Below, piece by piece: positions 22,899 to 33,827 of a stretch of 40,428 nt of DNA (its first letter is position 1; the number at the start of each line of letters is the position of its first letter). The translations under genes and the position numbers were made by a program. This DNA is from an uncultured Myxococcales bacterium (GTDB taxonomy: Bacteria; Myxococcota_A; Polyangia; Polyangiales; Polyangiaceae): assembly GCA_937902985.1 (NCBI GenBank), contig CALFNG010000384.1:1-40428 (forward strand). Direction: 5' to 3'. The notes below the pieces were generated by a model. That model was not told the origin of the DNA. It saw only the letters and a list, made by a program, of their open reading frames with translations, and searched no databases.

Positions 22899-24703
22899 TG
22901 AGAATCGAGGACTACGCCCTTCTCGGCGACTGCCAGACCGCCGCGCTCGTAGGGCGCGATGGCTCCATCGACTGGCTGTGTCTCCCGCGGTTCGACTCGG
23001 GCGCGTGCTTCGCGGCGCTCCTCGGCTCGCCGGAGCACGGGCGGTGGCTCGTCGCGCCCGCCGCCCCCATCAAGCGCGTGTCGCGCGCTTACCGGCAGGG
23101 CACGCTGATCCTCGACACGACCTTCGAGACGGAGAGCGGCGCGGTCACTGTCACCGACTTCATGCCGATGCGCGACAGCGCGCCGCACGTCGTCCGCACC
23201 GTACGCGGGGTGCGCGGCCGGGTGCCGATGCGGACCGAGTTCGTCGTGCGCTTCGACTACGGCTCGATCGTCCCCTGGGTCCGAAAGGCCGACAGCGGCA
23301 TCCGCGCCATCGCAGGGCCGGACTGCGTTCGCCTGCAGAGCAGCGTCCCGCTGCGCGGCGAAGGCATGACGACCGTCGCCGACTTCGACGTCTCCGAAGG
23401 CGAGACGGCGTCGTTCGTACTCGCCTGGTACCCGTCGCACGGGCGTGAGCCGCGCGAGGTCGACGCGGCGATCGCGCTCGAGCGCACCGAGACGGCCTGG
23501 CGCAAGTGGTCGGCCCGGTGCAACTACGAGGGCCCGTGGCGCGACGCGGTGCTGCGCTCGCTCGTCACGCTCAAGGGCCTGACGCACACGGCGACCGGCG
23601 GCATCGTCGCCGCGCCGACGACGTCGCTCCCCGAGTTCATCGGCGGGCCCCGCAACTGGGACTACCGCTTCTGCTGGGTTCGCGACGCGACCTTCACGTT
23701 GCTCGCGCTCCTGCACAACGGCTTCGCCGACGAGGCCCGCGACTGGCGCGAGTGGCTGCTCCGGGCGATCGCGGGCGACCCCTCGAAGCTCCAGATCATG
23801 TACGGCGTCGACGGCGAGCGACGCCTCGACGAGCAAGAGATTCCCTGGCTCCCGGGATACGAAGGGTCGCTCCCGGTGCGCATCGGCAACGGCGCGTACC
23901 GGCAGCGTCAGCTCGACGTCTACGGCGAGGTGATGGACGCCCTCCACCAGTGCCACGAGCACGGCATGCCCGGCGACGAGAACTCGTGGAACTTGCGGCG
24001 CGGGATGCTGGAATTCCTGGAGACCTGCTGGGACCAGCCCGACGAAGGCATCTGGGAGGTCCGGGGCCCTGCGCGGCAGTTCACGCACTCGAAGGTGATG
24101 GCCTGGGTGGCCTTCGACCGCGCCGTGAAGCGATTGGAGAAGGTGGGCGCCGGGCCCGACGACGGCAAGCTCCTCGGACGCTGGCGCGGCCTCCGCGAGC
24201 GCATGCACGAAGAGATCTGCGTGAAGGGCTTCGACGGAACGATCGGCGCGTTCGTGCAGTCTTACGGGTCCGAGAGGCTCGACGCGAGCGTCCTCATGAT
24301 CCCGCTCGTCGGCTTCTTGCCGCCCAACGACGCGCGCGTTCGCAGCACCGCGCACGTCATCGAAGCGCGCCTTCTCGAAGGGGGCTTCGTGCGACGCTAC
24401 GAGAGCGACCGGCGGGTCGACGGGCTCCCCGAGGGCGAGGGCGTCTTTCTGCCCTGCACGTTCTGGCTCGCCGACAACTGGGCGATGATGGGTCGCGAAA
24501 CCGACTCGCGCGCGATGTTCGAGCGGCTCGTGGCCCTCTCGAACGACGTCGGCCTCCTCTCGGAGGAGTACGACGTGACCCGGAACCGGCAGGTCGGCAA
24601 CTTTCCGCAGGCGTTCTCGCACGTGTCGCTCGTCAACACCGCGCGCAATCTGAGTCCCCGGGGTGACGCGCAGGGCGGCCCGGCGCGGCGTCGAAGCGCG
24701 TAG
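22892..24703 (+). CDS. Glycoside hydrolase family 15 (glucoamylase/trehalase-like)
   Basis: 603 residues, normal length for bacterial GH15 proteins. The N-terminal beta-sandwich domain begins RIEDYALLGDCQTAALVGRD; the (alpha/alpha)6 catalytic barrel begins near 215. Family hallmarks are GGPRNWDYRFCWVRDA (about 250-265), GYEGSLPVRIGN, catalytic acid near E389 in GIWEVRG and a Glu near 557 in LLSEEYD as base, followed by GNFPQAFSHVSLVN. The family hydrolyses alpha-glucosidic bonds of glycogen-like glucans or trehalose. There is no signal peptide, so it acts in the cytosol. It closely follows the sigma-54 activator gene and may share its transcript. The exact start is GTG 22892 or CTG 22898. Confidence 0.92.
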   Translation: MPLRIEDYALLGDCQTAALVGRDGSIDWLCLPRFDSGACFAALLGSPEHGRWLVAPAAPIKRVSRAYRQGTLILDTTFETESGAVTVTDFMPMRDSAPHVVRTVRGVRGRVPMRTEFVVRFDYGSIVPWVRKADSGIRAIAGPDCVRLQSSVPLRGEGMTTVADFDVSEGETASFVLAWYPSHGREPREVDAAIALERTETAWRKWSARCNYEGPWRDAVLRSLVTLKGLTHTATGGIVAAPTTSLPEFIGGPRNWDYRFCWVRDATFTLLALLHNGFADEARDWREWLLRAIAGDPSKLQIMYGVDGERRLDEQEIPWLPGYEGSLPVRIGNGAYRQRQLDVYGEVMDALHQCHEHGMPGDENSWNLRRGMLEFLETCWDQPDEGIWEVRGPARQFTHSKVMAWVAFDRAVKRLEKVGAGPDDGKLLGRWRGLRERMHEEICVKGFDGTIGAFVQSYGSERLDASVLMIPLVGFLPPNDARVRSTAHVIEARLLEGGFVRRYESDRRVDGLPEGEGVFLPCTFWLADNWAMMGRETDSRAMFERLVALSNDVGLLSEEYDVTRNRQVGNFPQAFSHVSLVNTARNLSPRGDAQGGPARRRSA

Positions 24704-24829
24704 CCGGGCGGCCGTCGAGCACAGTCAGAAGCGCCTCGGCTCGCGGCGCGAGTGGCAAATCGCGTCGCGATGGCCGGAACACGTCGGCCCGACTAGCGCC
24801 GCACCGCGTCGGGACGCAGCGACACCACG

Positions 24830-25216
24830 ATGACCGGCGACGTCGTGACCCGCGCCGTTCCGCCGCTCGAGAATCCGCCCGGCATGCAGCCTCGTGAGAG
24901 CGGATTGGGCCTCGCGCTTGCAGTAGCCCCCGGCATGGCAACTCTAGAGGAAGGGACGTGCTCGCTGACCGCGGCGATCGAGCACGCCGCGCGGAGCCTC
25001 GCGCTCGCGCGAGAAATCCTGTCGACCGACGATCCGCCCCGCGTGCCTCATGCGCGCGAAGAGGCGAAGGCGCGGGTGCGCACGGAGATCACACACGTGA
25101 CGCGCTTGCTCGAAAATACGTCCGAGCCCACCGAGACGTCGTTCGCCGCGCTCAACCGCGCCGCGCGTCAGCTCGACGACGAAGCAGCCAACCTCGACCG
25201 TGCTCTGCATCCCTAG
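24830..25216 (+). CDS. Small helical protein of unknown function
   Basis: 128 residues if it starts at ATG 24830; a second ATG at 24935 would give 93 residues. Codons 36-128 show strong G/C third-position bias and predict long amphipathic helices (AIEHAARSLALAREIL, AREEAKARVRTEITHVTRLL, SFAALNRAARQLDDEAANL). The first 35 codons have a weaker bias, so the shorter form is quite possible. There is no signal peptide, cysteine cluster or known domain. No ribosome site decides the start. The preceding 126 bp (24704-24829) hold nothing recognisable. Confidence 0.5.
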   Translation: MTGDVVTRAVPPLENPPGMQPRESGLGLALAVAPGMATLEEGTCSLTAAIEHAARSLALAREILSTDDPPRVPHAREEAKARVRTEITHVTRLLENTSEPTETSFAALNRAARQLDDEAANLDRALHP

Positions 25217-25327
25217 CGGAGGAGAAACCGCAGAGGCGCGAAGATCGGGGGTTTGCGGGTCGCTAGCCCCGCCCAATACGGACAAACCGGGCGCCCAAGG
25301 AGCTCAGCGCGCTTGCGAGCCGCACGG

Positions 25328-25507
25328 TCAGCCCGGGCGGCTGGAGCGGCGCTTTGCCATGGGCGTTTGCTCCACGGTCTGCTGGAGCTCGACCGACGGG
25401 TCCCAGACGTGGTGGCAGCGCGGGCACGTGATCTCGACGACCTCCGGCTTCACCGGAGGCAGCGTGACGAAGCACGCGGGGCAGACGACGCGCTCATCCG
25501 CAGCCAT
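25328..25507 (-). CDS. Small zinc-ribbon protein
   Basis: 59 residues. Two CxxC knuckles (C9/C12 in CPAC and C28/C31 in CPRC, followed by HHVWDPS) form a zinc ribbon like the MJ0042 type found at the N-terminus of many myxobacterial proteins. Here it stands alone, with a charged, unstructured tail (QTPMAKRRSSRPG). A TACGCT box lies 6 nt before the ATG and there is no ribosome site, fitting a leaderless message. It lies downstream of metK on the same strand, 230 bp away; that gap shows no gene I can support. It may be a nucleic-acid or protein adaptor; the function is unknown. Confidence 0.65.
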   Translation of the reverse strand: MAADERVVCPACFVTLPPVKPEVVEITCPRCHHVWDPSVELQQTVEQTPMAKRRSSRPG

Positions 25508-25513
25508 GAATCC

Positions 25514-25519
25514 AGCGTA
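25514..25519 (-). promoter_or_regulatory. Leaderless-type -10 box (TACGCT) of the zinc-ribbon gene
   Basis: On the minus strand GCGC-TACGCT is followed by 6 nt and the ATG at 25507. Confidence 0.45.
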
Positions 25520-25737
25520 GCGCGCCTTGAGCGGGTTGGCGCGGGATTCCGTGAGCCGCGCGCGCGGCACGCCAGGAGGCGCGCCCGGAGAGGGCCGATC
25601 CGCGCGCCGAATCCACGCGCGCGCGAGGCGCGGCCGATGCCGCGCGGGGCAGCGCAGGGGCGGAAAGGAGCAACGATTCCATGAGAAGGCTCCCCCCGGC
25701 CGCTCACGCTTCGCACTAACCCTGCTCGCTCTTCGTC

Positions 25738-26976
25738 TCAGGCTTCGGCGGGGGCGCCGCGCTTGGAGGGCTTGCCGGCGGGCGGGGCCTTCTTGCCGTT
25801 GGCGGCGCTGCCCTTGCTGGAGCGCAGGAGGTCGTCGGCGATCTTGGCGGCGCGGCCTGTCTTCTCCCAGGAGAACTCGGAGCGGCCGAAGTGGCCATAG
25901 GCGGCGGTCTTCTTGTAGATGGGGGCGAGGAGCGCGAGCTCCTCGATGAGCGCCTTGGGACGCATGTCGAAGTTCTTGAGAATGTACTTCTCGAGCGTCT
26001 CGTCGGTGATCTTGCCGGTGCCGAACGTGTTCACGTGCACGCCGACCGGCTGCGCGACGCCGATCGCGTAAGCGATCTGTACCTCGCACCGCTGCGCCAC
26101 GCCCGACGCGACGACGTTCTTGGCGATGAAGCGGGCGTAGTAGCAGGCGCTCCGGTCGACCTTGCTCGGATCTTTTCCGCTGAACGCGCCGCCGCCGTGA
26201 CGGCCCATGCCGCCGTACGAGTCGACGATGATCTTGCGACCGGTGAGGCCGCAGTCGCCCTGGGGCCCGCCGACGACGAACCGCCCCGTGGGGTTGACGT
26301 GGAGCTTCGTGGCCTTGTCGATGAGCTTCTTCGGAAGCGACTTCTCGATCACGAGCTCGATGACGGCTTCGCGGAGCTGCTTGTACTTGACCTTCTCGTC
26401 GTGCTGCGTCGAGACCACGATGGCGTCGATACGCACGGGGACGTCGTTCTCGTACTCGAGCGTGACCTGCGTCTTGCCGTCGGGGCGCAGGAAGTCGACC
26501 GCCTTCTTCTTCCGGACGGCCGCGAGCTGCTTCGCGAGGAGGTGCGCGTAATGAATAGGCGCCGGCATGAGCTCGGGGGTCTCGTCGGTCGCGTACCCAA
26601 AGACGAGCCCCTGGTCGCCCGCGCCCTGCTCCTTGTGGAGGCCGTCGCCCTCGTTGACGCCCTGGGCGATGTCCGGGCTCTGCCGCTCGATGGCCGTGAG
26701 CACCGCGCAGGTCTCGCTGTCGAAGCCGATGGCCGAGTCGGTGTAGCCGATGTCCCTGACCGTTTGCCGGACGATGGGAACGAACTCGACCTTCGCCGTG
26801 GTGGTGATTTCACCGGCGACGACGACCATGCCCGTCTTCGCGAGCGACTCGCAGGCCACGCGGGCGCGGGGGTCTTGCTCGAGGATCGCGTCGAGGATCG
26901 CGTCGGACACCTGGTCGCACAGCTTGTCCGGATGCCCCTCGGTGACGGACTCGGACGTGAAACGGTAGCGGGACAT
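25738..26976 (-). CDS. metK: S-adenosylmethionine synthetase
   Basis: 412 residues. It makes S-adenosylmethionine from methionine and ATP in the cytosol. The N-terminus has [22 protein letters not shown] (metal and ATP site). Further on are [12 protein letters not shown] (about 118-129), DGKTQVT and the triphosphate-site region [21 protein letters not shown] with [16 protein letters not shown]. The C-terminal 25 residues are a Lys/Ala/Gly-rich tail ([16 protein letters not shown]) beyond the usual end of the enzyme. AAGGAG lies 10 nt before the ATG. It is divergent from gcvP; both belong to one-carbon metabolism. I found no SAM riboswitch in the leader. Confidence 0.97.
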   Translation of the reverse strand: MSRYRFTSESVTEGHPDKLCDQVSDAILDAILEQDPRARVACESLAKTGMVVVAGEITTTAKVEFVPIVRQTVRDIGYTDSAIGFDSETCAVLTAIERQSPDIAQGVNEGDGLHKEQGAGDQGLVFGYATDETPELMPAPIHYAHLLAKQLAAVRKKKAVDFLRPDGKTQVTLEYENDVPVRIDAIVVSTQHDEKVKYKQLREAVIELVIEKSLPKKLIDKATKLHVNPTGRFVVGGPQGDCGLTGRKIIVDSYGGMGRHGGGAFSGKDPSKVDRSACYYARFIAKNVVASGVAQRCEVQIAYAIGVAQPVGVHVNTFGTGKITDETLEKYILKNFDMRPKALIEELALLAPIYKKTAAYGHFGRSEFSWEKTGRAAKIADDLLRSSKGSAANGKKAPPAGKPSKRGAPAEA

Positions 26977-27278
26977 TCGACGTTCTCTCCTTGGCCAAGG
27001 CTCGGCGCGAGCTGGGCGCCGGCTCTGCGGGCGCCGTTGTCATAAAGCCTTTTCCGGTCACGGTCGAGCGATAGTCGAGCGCCTCTCGAGCCTTTTGGCC
27101 TTTGTCGAGCCTGCGCGCCGGCGAACGTGCGCGAGCGCGCGAGCGCGGGTGCGCCAGCACGCGCCGCACGCGCCGGCACGCCCCAGCATCGCCCCGGCAC
27201 GCCCGCTTCGCGAGAGGCGCTCCCGCCCCGGTATCGACCTAGCCAAGCGCACACGGCGGCAGTAGACACGTGAGCGCC
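26977..27278. other. 302-bp divergent region between metK and gcvP
   Basis: It holds the metK ribosome site (AAGGAG, 26987-26992), a GGCGCC inverted pair (27015-27020 and 27030-27035), a possible metK promoter (27039-27067) and a very GC-rich stretch with short direct repeats of CCGGCACGCCC (27120-27230). TAGACA at 27263-27268 lies 10 nt before the gcvP ATG. No gene is seen. Confidence 0.55.
27039..27067 (-). promoter_or_regulatory. metK: Possible sigma-70-like promoter of metK
   Basis: On the minus strand TCGACC (27062-27067) and TATGAC (27039-27044) are separated by 17 bp; each matches four of six consensus positions. A start near 27032 would give a leader of about 55 nt that begins with the GGCGCC hairpin and contains the AAGGAG site. 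Confidence 0.35.
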
Positions 27279-30170
<2,892 letters not shown>

Positions 30171-30274
30171 GAGCTGGGCCGCAGAGGCGCAGAGGGCGCC
30201 GAGCCGAGACCACGAGCGTTCCGAACCCCTTTTCCTCTCTGCTTTGCGCCCTCTGCGCCTCTGCGGCCCATCTC
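30171..30274. repeat. Palindromic GCAGAGG-type element, copy B
   Basis: Arms 30171-30199 and 30246-30274 are reverse complements at 28 of 29 positions, with a 46-base loop. The arm begins GAG(C/A)TGGGCCGCAGAGGCGC. The element starts at the first base after the gcvP stop and lies between gcvP and the convergent START-like gene, where its transcript would fold into a long hairpin at both 3' ends. Confidence 0.92.
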
Positions 30275-30368
30275 GTCTTCGAGCGTGAGCCGCACTGAGC
30301 CCGGCCCGCGGAGAGCGGGTCTGACGGAGCGCAGGGTCGCCCCCCTGGCGGCGACCGTGCCGCGTCCC

Positions 30369-30794
30369 TCAGCGGCCGAGCTGGCGGTCCAGCTTCTTCA
30401 ACGCGCGGTCGATGCCCGCGCCGAGACCGACGCGCACGAGGGCCCCGAGGGCCGGAATCTTCGACTCGAGGTCGATGCGCCACTCGGCGCTCGAGCGATC
30501 CGCGCCGAGCGACGTCACGTTGACCTCGCCGCGATGGTAGCTGAGCGGGAAGAGGCCGCGGACGATCTTGTACGCGATGCGCTTCGGCACTTCGCGCTCG
30601 ACGATCTCTTCGTCGATCTTCTGGAGCCCGATGTGGAGCCGGCGCACGGTGCCCACGCCCTTGTCGGGCGGGCTCTTGACCAGATCGACCTTCACGCCGA
30701 GCCAGCGGCCCATCGTCGAGTTGTCGTCCAGGGCCGCGAACAGGCGCTCGGCGGGGACGTTGAACGTGTGCGTGACCAGGATCGGGCGGCTCAT
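30369..30794 (-). CDS. START-like (SRPBCC-superfamily) protein
   Basis: 141 residues of the polyketide cyclase/dehydrase-type SRPBCC fold, a small cytosolic ligand-binding barrel. The N-terminus reads ILVTHTFNVPAERLFAALDD, typical of the first strand and helix of the family, followed by MGRWLGVKV and later a GEVNVTSLGADRSSAEWRIDLES strand region. The C-terminal long helix (LVRVGLGAGIDRALKKLDRQL) would close the cavity. The ligand is unknown. The ATG at 30794 is 29 bp downstream of the folD stop, so the two form an operon; the functional link to folate is not evident. Confidence 0.78.
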   Translation of the reverse strand: MSRPILVTHTFNVPAERLFAALDDNSTMGRWLGVKVDLVKSPPDKGVGTVRRLHIGLQKIDEEIVEREVPKRIAYKIVRGLFPLSYHRGEVNVTSLGADRSSAEWRIDLESKIPALGALVRVGLGAGIDRALKKLDRQLGR

Positions 30795-30823
30795 GGCGGC
30801 GCATCTTTTCACGAAATTGCGCC

Positions 30824-31768
30824 TTACTCGAACGAATATCCGTGCTGGCCGACGCCGGCCGCGAACTGCCCGGCGCGAAAGAGGTTCTCGCAGAGCGCGG
30901 CGACGGTTACCGGTCCAACGCCCCGGGGCACCGGCGTGATGAACGACGCGATCGTTCGCACGGCTTCGAAGTCGACGTCGCCGTGCATCTTCCCCGCGTC
31001 GTCGACGCGCGTCGCCACGTCGAACACCGCGACCCCGGGCTTCACCATGTCGGCCGTGATGCGGTAGCCGGTCGTGCCCACGGCCGTCACGAGGATGTCG
31101 GCCTCGCGAATGAGGCGCTTCTGGTCCGCGGGCGGCACGTGGCGATGGACCCAGATCGCCGCCGCGTTGCACATCCGCCCGCCGAGCATCTGCAGGATCG
31201 GCTTCGCCGTGATGTCGTTGCGCCCGACCACGACGGCGACCTTGCCCGCCGTCTTGACGCCGTAGAAGGCCATCATCCGGCGCACGGCGAGCGCCGTTCC
31301 GGGCAGGAGGAGCACGCGGTCTTGCTGCGCGCGGTAGAGGGAGGCCACGGCGTCGCGCCCGACGCCGTCGACGTCTTTCTCGCCCGCGACGGCGTCGAAG
31401 ATGTCGAACTTGTTCGTGGTGGCCGCGTCGTGCTCTTCGAGCGCGCGCGGGAGCGGGAGCTGCACGAGCACGCCGTGGTAGTCGCGCGACGCGCTGATCG
31501 CGGCCACGGCCGCCTTGAGGGCGTCGGGCGCGATGTCGGCCGGGAACGCCTTGAGCTCCGCGCGCATCCCGAGCCGCGCGCAGGCTTCGATCTTCTTCTT
31601 CACGTACCGCTCGGAGGCGGCGTTCTGCCCGACGAGCACGATGGCGAGCGTCGGGACGAGCCCGTGGCGCTCGATGAACGCGGGCACGTCGGCGCGGAGC
31701 CGAGCTTCGATCGCGTCGGCGACCGTCTTGCCCAACATCACCACCGCGCCGTTCTGGGTCGTGCTCAT
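30824..31768 (-). CDS. folD: Methylenetetrahydrofolate dehydrogenase/cyclohydrolase
   Basis: 314 residues. The bifunctional enzyme interconverts 5,10-methylene-, methenyl- and 10-formyl-tetrahydrofolate. Hallmarks are Y55 and K59 in SERYVKKKIEAC (active-site Tyr/Lys), GVLVQLPLP, KDVDGVG, the Rossmann-type VVGRNDITAKP and the C-terminal TPVPRGVGPVTVAAL. Two positions differ from the usual consensus: Arg replaces the first Gly of PGGVGP, and NDIT replaces the common S(x)IVG, so kinetics or cofactor preference may differ. It is divergent from the membrane sulfatase-like gene. It fits the surrounding glycine cleavage genes, which supply methylene-tetrahydrofolate. Confidence 0.94.
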   Translation of the reverse strand: MSTTQNGAVVMLGKTVADAIEARLRADVPAFIERHGLVPTLAIVLVGQNAASERYVKKKIEACARLGMRAELKAFPADIAPDALKAAVAAISASRDYHGVLVQLPLPRALEEHDAATTNKFDIFDAVAGEKDVDGVGRDAVASLYRAQQDRVLLLPGTALAVRRMMAFYGVKTAGKVAVVVGRNDITAKPILQMLGGRMCNAAAIWVHRHVPPADQKRLIREADILVTAVGTTGYRITADMVKPGVAVFDVATRVDDAGKMHGDVDFEAVRTIASFITPVPRGVGPVTVAALCENLFRAGQFAAGVGQHGYSFE

Positions 31769-31819
31769 CGCCGCCCCCCTTCTAGCATTCCGCCGTCCGC
31801 GGCCCTCGCTCGAACTTGC

Positions 31820-31825
31820 TATAAC
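31820..31825 (+). promoter_or_regulatory. Extended -10 box (TATAAC) of the sulfatase-like gene
   Basis: TTGC-TATAAC lies 13 nt before the ATG at 31839. TGN before the hexamer makes it an extended -10 type; no -35 box is visible. The predicted leader is about 6 nt, with no ribosome site. Confidence 0.5.
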
Positions 31826-31838
31826 GGCCGCTCCCCCG

Positions 31839-33788
31839 ATGGCGAAACCGCGGTTCGACGCTCGCCGTCTGCTCGTCATCGTAGCCGGGGAGCGCCCCGT
31901 CGCGCTCCTCTGTTTCGTGTCGCCCACCTTGCTGGCGATCGCCATGGATCTCGTGCTCCGCCCGAGGTCGCTCCTGGCATTCGAGCCGCTCCAGTGGCTG
32001 AACTACTTCGGGTCATCGCTCGCCAGCGCCGGCTTCTGGGGCGGGCCGCTCTGGCTGGCGTCGCGCCTCTTCACGCCGCGCTCGAGCGTGGGCGGGGGCG
32101 CGGGCGCGGGCGCGGGCGTGAGCCGGGGCGCCCGGGCCGGGCTGGCGGCGTTCTTCGGTCTCTTCGTCTTTCCGCTCTCGTTCTTCTGCTTCGGCGGCCA
32201 GCCGCTCTACTTCCACGTGTTCCACACGTACATGGCGCGCGACACGGTGCGCCTCGGCATCGCGATGCGCGGCACGCTCGGGGCGTGGCTCGCCGCGTGG
32301 GGCGGGTCCGTCGTGCTCATGGGGGTTGCCGGTCTCGTCACGACGTGGGCGTTCTTCCGGCTCGTTCGCGTCGCGGCGAAGCCGGTGCGGCCCGCGTGGC
32401 CGATCCTGCCCGTGGTCGGGTTCGGGGTCGCCGCGTCGTGCTTCTGGATGGACTTCGTCGAGTCGCGATCGCTGCAGGCCGCCCCCCCCGACACCTGCTT
32501 CATTCACGGCGCCGTGCACGCCCTGCGCGACGCCGTGACCCACAAGGGGTGGGTGCGCCGCGGGATCTCGCTCCGGGAGCCGCTTCCGCTGCCGGCGCTG
32601 GCGCTGCCGCCGCACCGCCCGAACGTGATGCTCATCGTCACCGAGAGCGTGCGCGCCGACGCCCTCTGCTCCGCGCCGCCGCCCCGATGCAAGGCGCGGT
32701 TCCTCGACGAGGTCGCGGCCGATCGGCTCCCGATGGGCCGCCTCACGACGCAGGCGCCAGGGACGCTCTCGTCGTGCGTCATGCTCTGGACCGGCCTCGG
32801 ACCGGACGCCGACTTCAAGACGATGCTGAGCGCGCCCACGGTCTGGGAGGTCGCGCACGCCGTCGGCTACCACACGGCGTACATCGCGTCGCAGAACCTC
32901 CGTTACGAAGACTTCGCCGCGTTCTTCCAGCGCGCCGGCCTCGACGTCGTCACGAGCGCGGCCGAACTCGGCGGCGCCGGCGATCCGCACCTCGGCGCCC
33001 CCGACGAGAACGCCACGGGGCGCATGCTCGCGTACGTGCGCGACCTCGCGACCACCGCTCCCGGGACGCCTTACTTCGCGACCCTGCACCTCTCGAACAC
33101 GCACTGGCCCTACCGCATCGACCCCACGCTCCAGCCCTTCGAGCCGCACGACGCGTCGCCCTGGTCCGACGGGGTGAAGCTCCACAACCACTACCGCAAC
33201 AGCGTCGCCATGCAGGAGCGCGCGGTCACGGCGTTCTTGCGCGAGCTCCGCGCCCTCCCCGGGTGGGACGACACCGTCGTCGTGTTCGTGTCCGACCACG
33301 GCGAAGAGTTCCGCGAGCACGGCGGCATGTACCATCTGACATCGCTCTTCGACGAACAGGTCCGCATCCCGGGGTGGATCATCGCCGGCCCCCGCGCCCT
33401 CGATGCGTCGCAGCGCGCCGCGCTCGCCTCGTGGGGCGACCGGCGCACGTACACCCGCGACGTGAACGCCACGATGCTCGATCTCGTGGGCGTCTTCGAC
33501 GCGCGCGCCGGCTTTCCCTACGCCGATCGGCTGCTCGGCCGATCGCTCGTGCGGCCGCCGTCGCGAGACGAGCCCGCGGTTCCCCTCTCGACGGCCAGCG
33601 GCGTCTGGGAGCCCGACATCATGAAGTACGGGATCCTCCAGGGCGACATGCTGGTGGTGCGCGGCGCCGGGGGCCGCTGGGACTGCTTCGACGCCGCGAA
33701 GGACCCCACAGAGCACGCGCGGGCGAGAGACTTCGCGTGCCTGCCGCTCGTCAAGCTGGGAATGAGCACGTTCGCCGGCGCGCCGTAG
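31839..33788 (+). CDS. Membrane-anchored alkaline-phosphatase-superfamily enzyme (sulfatase/phosphotransferase type)
   Basis: 649 residues. About five membrane helices fall in the first 215 residues; the rest is a large extracytoplasmic domain like LtaS and EptA (Sulfatase, PF00884). Metal-site motifs seen are TESVRAD with E269, a GTLSSC segment about 45 residues later that could carry the nucleophile, THWPYR, and SDHGEEFREHGGMYH with D486 and H487. The family transfers phosphoethanolamine or phosphoglycerol, or cleaves sulfate esters, on envelope glycans or lipids. Which of these applies is not decidable here. The architecture favours an envelope transferase over a soluble sulfatase. It is 39 bp before the MscS-type channel gene on the same strand. 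Confidence 0.85.
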   Translation: MAKPRFDARRLLVIVAGERPVALLCFVSPTLLAIAMDLVLRPRSLLAFEPLQWLNYFGSSLASAGFWGGPLWLASRLFTPRSSVGGGAGAGAGVSRGARAGLAAFFGLFVFPLSFFCFGGQPLYFHVFHTYMARDTVRLGIAMRGTLGAWLAAWGGSVVLMGVAGLVTTWAFFRLVRVAAKPVRPAWPILPVVGFGVAASCFWMDFVESRSLQAAPPDTCFIHGAVHALRDAVTHKGWVRRGISLREPLPLPALALPPHRPNVMLIVTESVRADALCSAPPPRCKARFLDEVAADRLPMGRLTTQAPGTLSSCVMLWTGLGPDADFKTMLSAPTVWEVAHAVGYHTAYIASQNLRYEDFAAFFQRAGLDVVTSAAELGGAGDPHLGAPDENATGRMLAYVRDLATTAPGTPYFATLHLSNTHWPYRIDPTLQPFEPHDASPWSDGVKLHNHYRNSVAMQERAVTAFLRELRALPGWDDTVVVFVSDHGEEFREHGGMYHLTSLFDEQVRIPGWIIAGPRALDASQRAALASWGDRRTYTRDVNATMLDLVGVFDARAGFPYADRLLGRSLVRPPSRDEPAVPLSTASGVWEPDIMKYGILQGDMLVVRGAGGRWDCFDAAKDPTEHARARDFACLPLVKLGMSTFAGAP

Positions 33789-33827
33789 GCTTGGCCCGCG
33801 CGGTAGTCGGGTCCGCGCGTCTGGGCT

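Noticed and set aside
25218-25245. Solo arm of the GCAGAGG palindrome family (ACCGCAGAGGCGC)
   Set aside because: Only about 13 bases match and there is no complementary arm downstream; it could be a relic or chance.
24944-25285. 113-codon minus-strand open frame opposite the small helical protein
   Set aside because: The plus-strand frame has the better third-position G/C bias and helical pattern; the minus frame reads as a shadow.
26977-27070. SAM riboswitch in the metK leader
   Set aside because: The leader is short and I could not find SAM-I or SAM-II core motifs. Only a GGCGCC hairpin and a ribosome site are visible.
31779-31784. TAGAAG before folD on the minus strand as a leaderless -10 box
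   Set aside because: It lies 10 nt from the ATG and lacks the final T of TANNNT, so it was not counted in the set.
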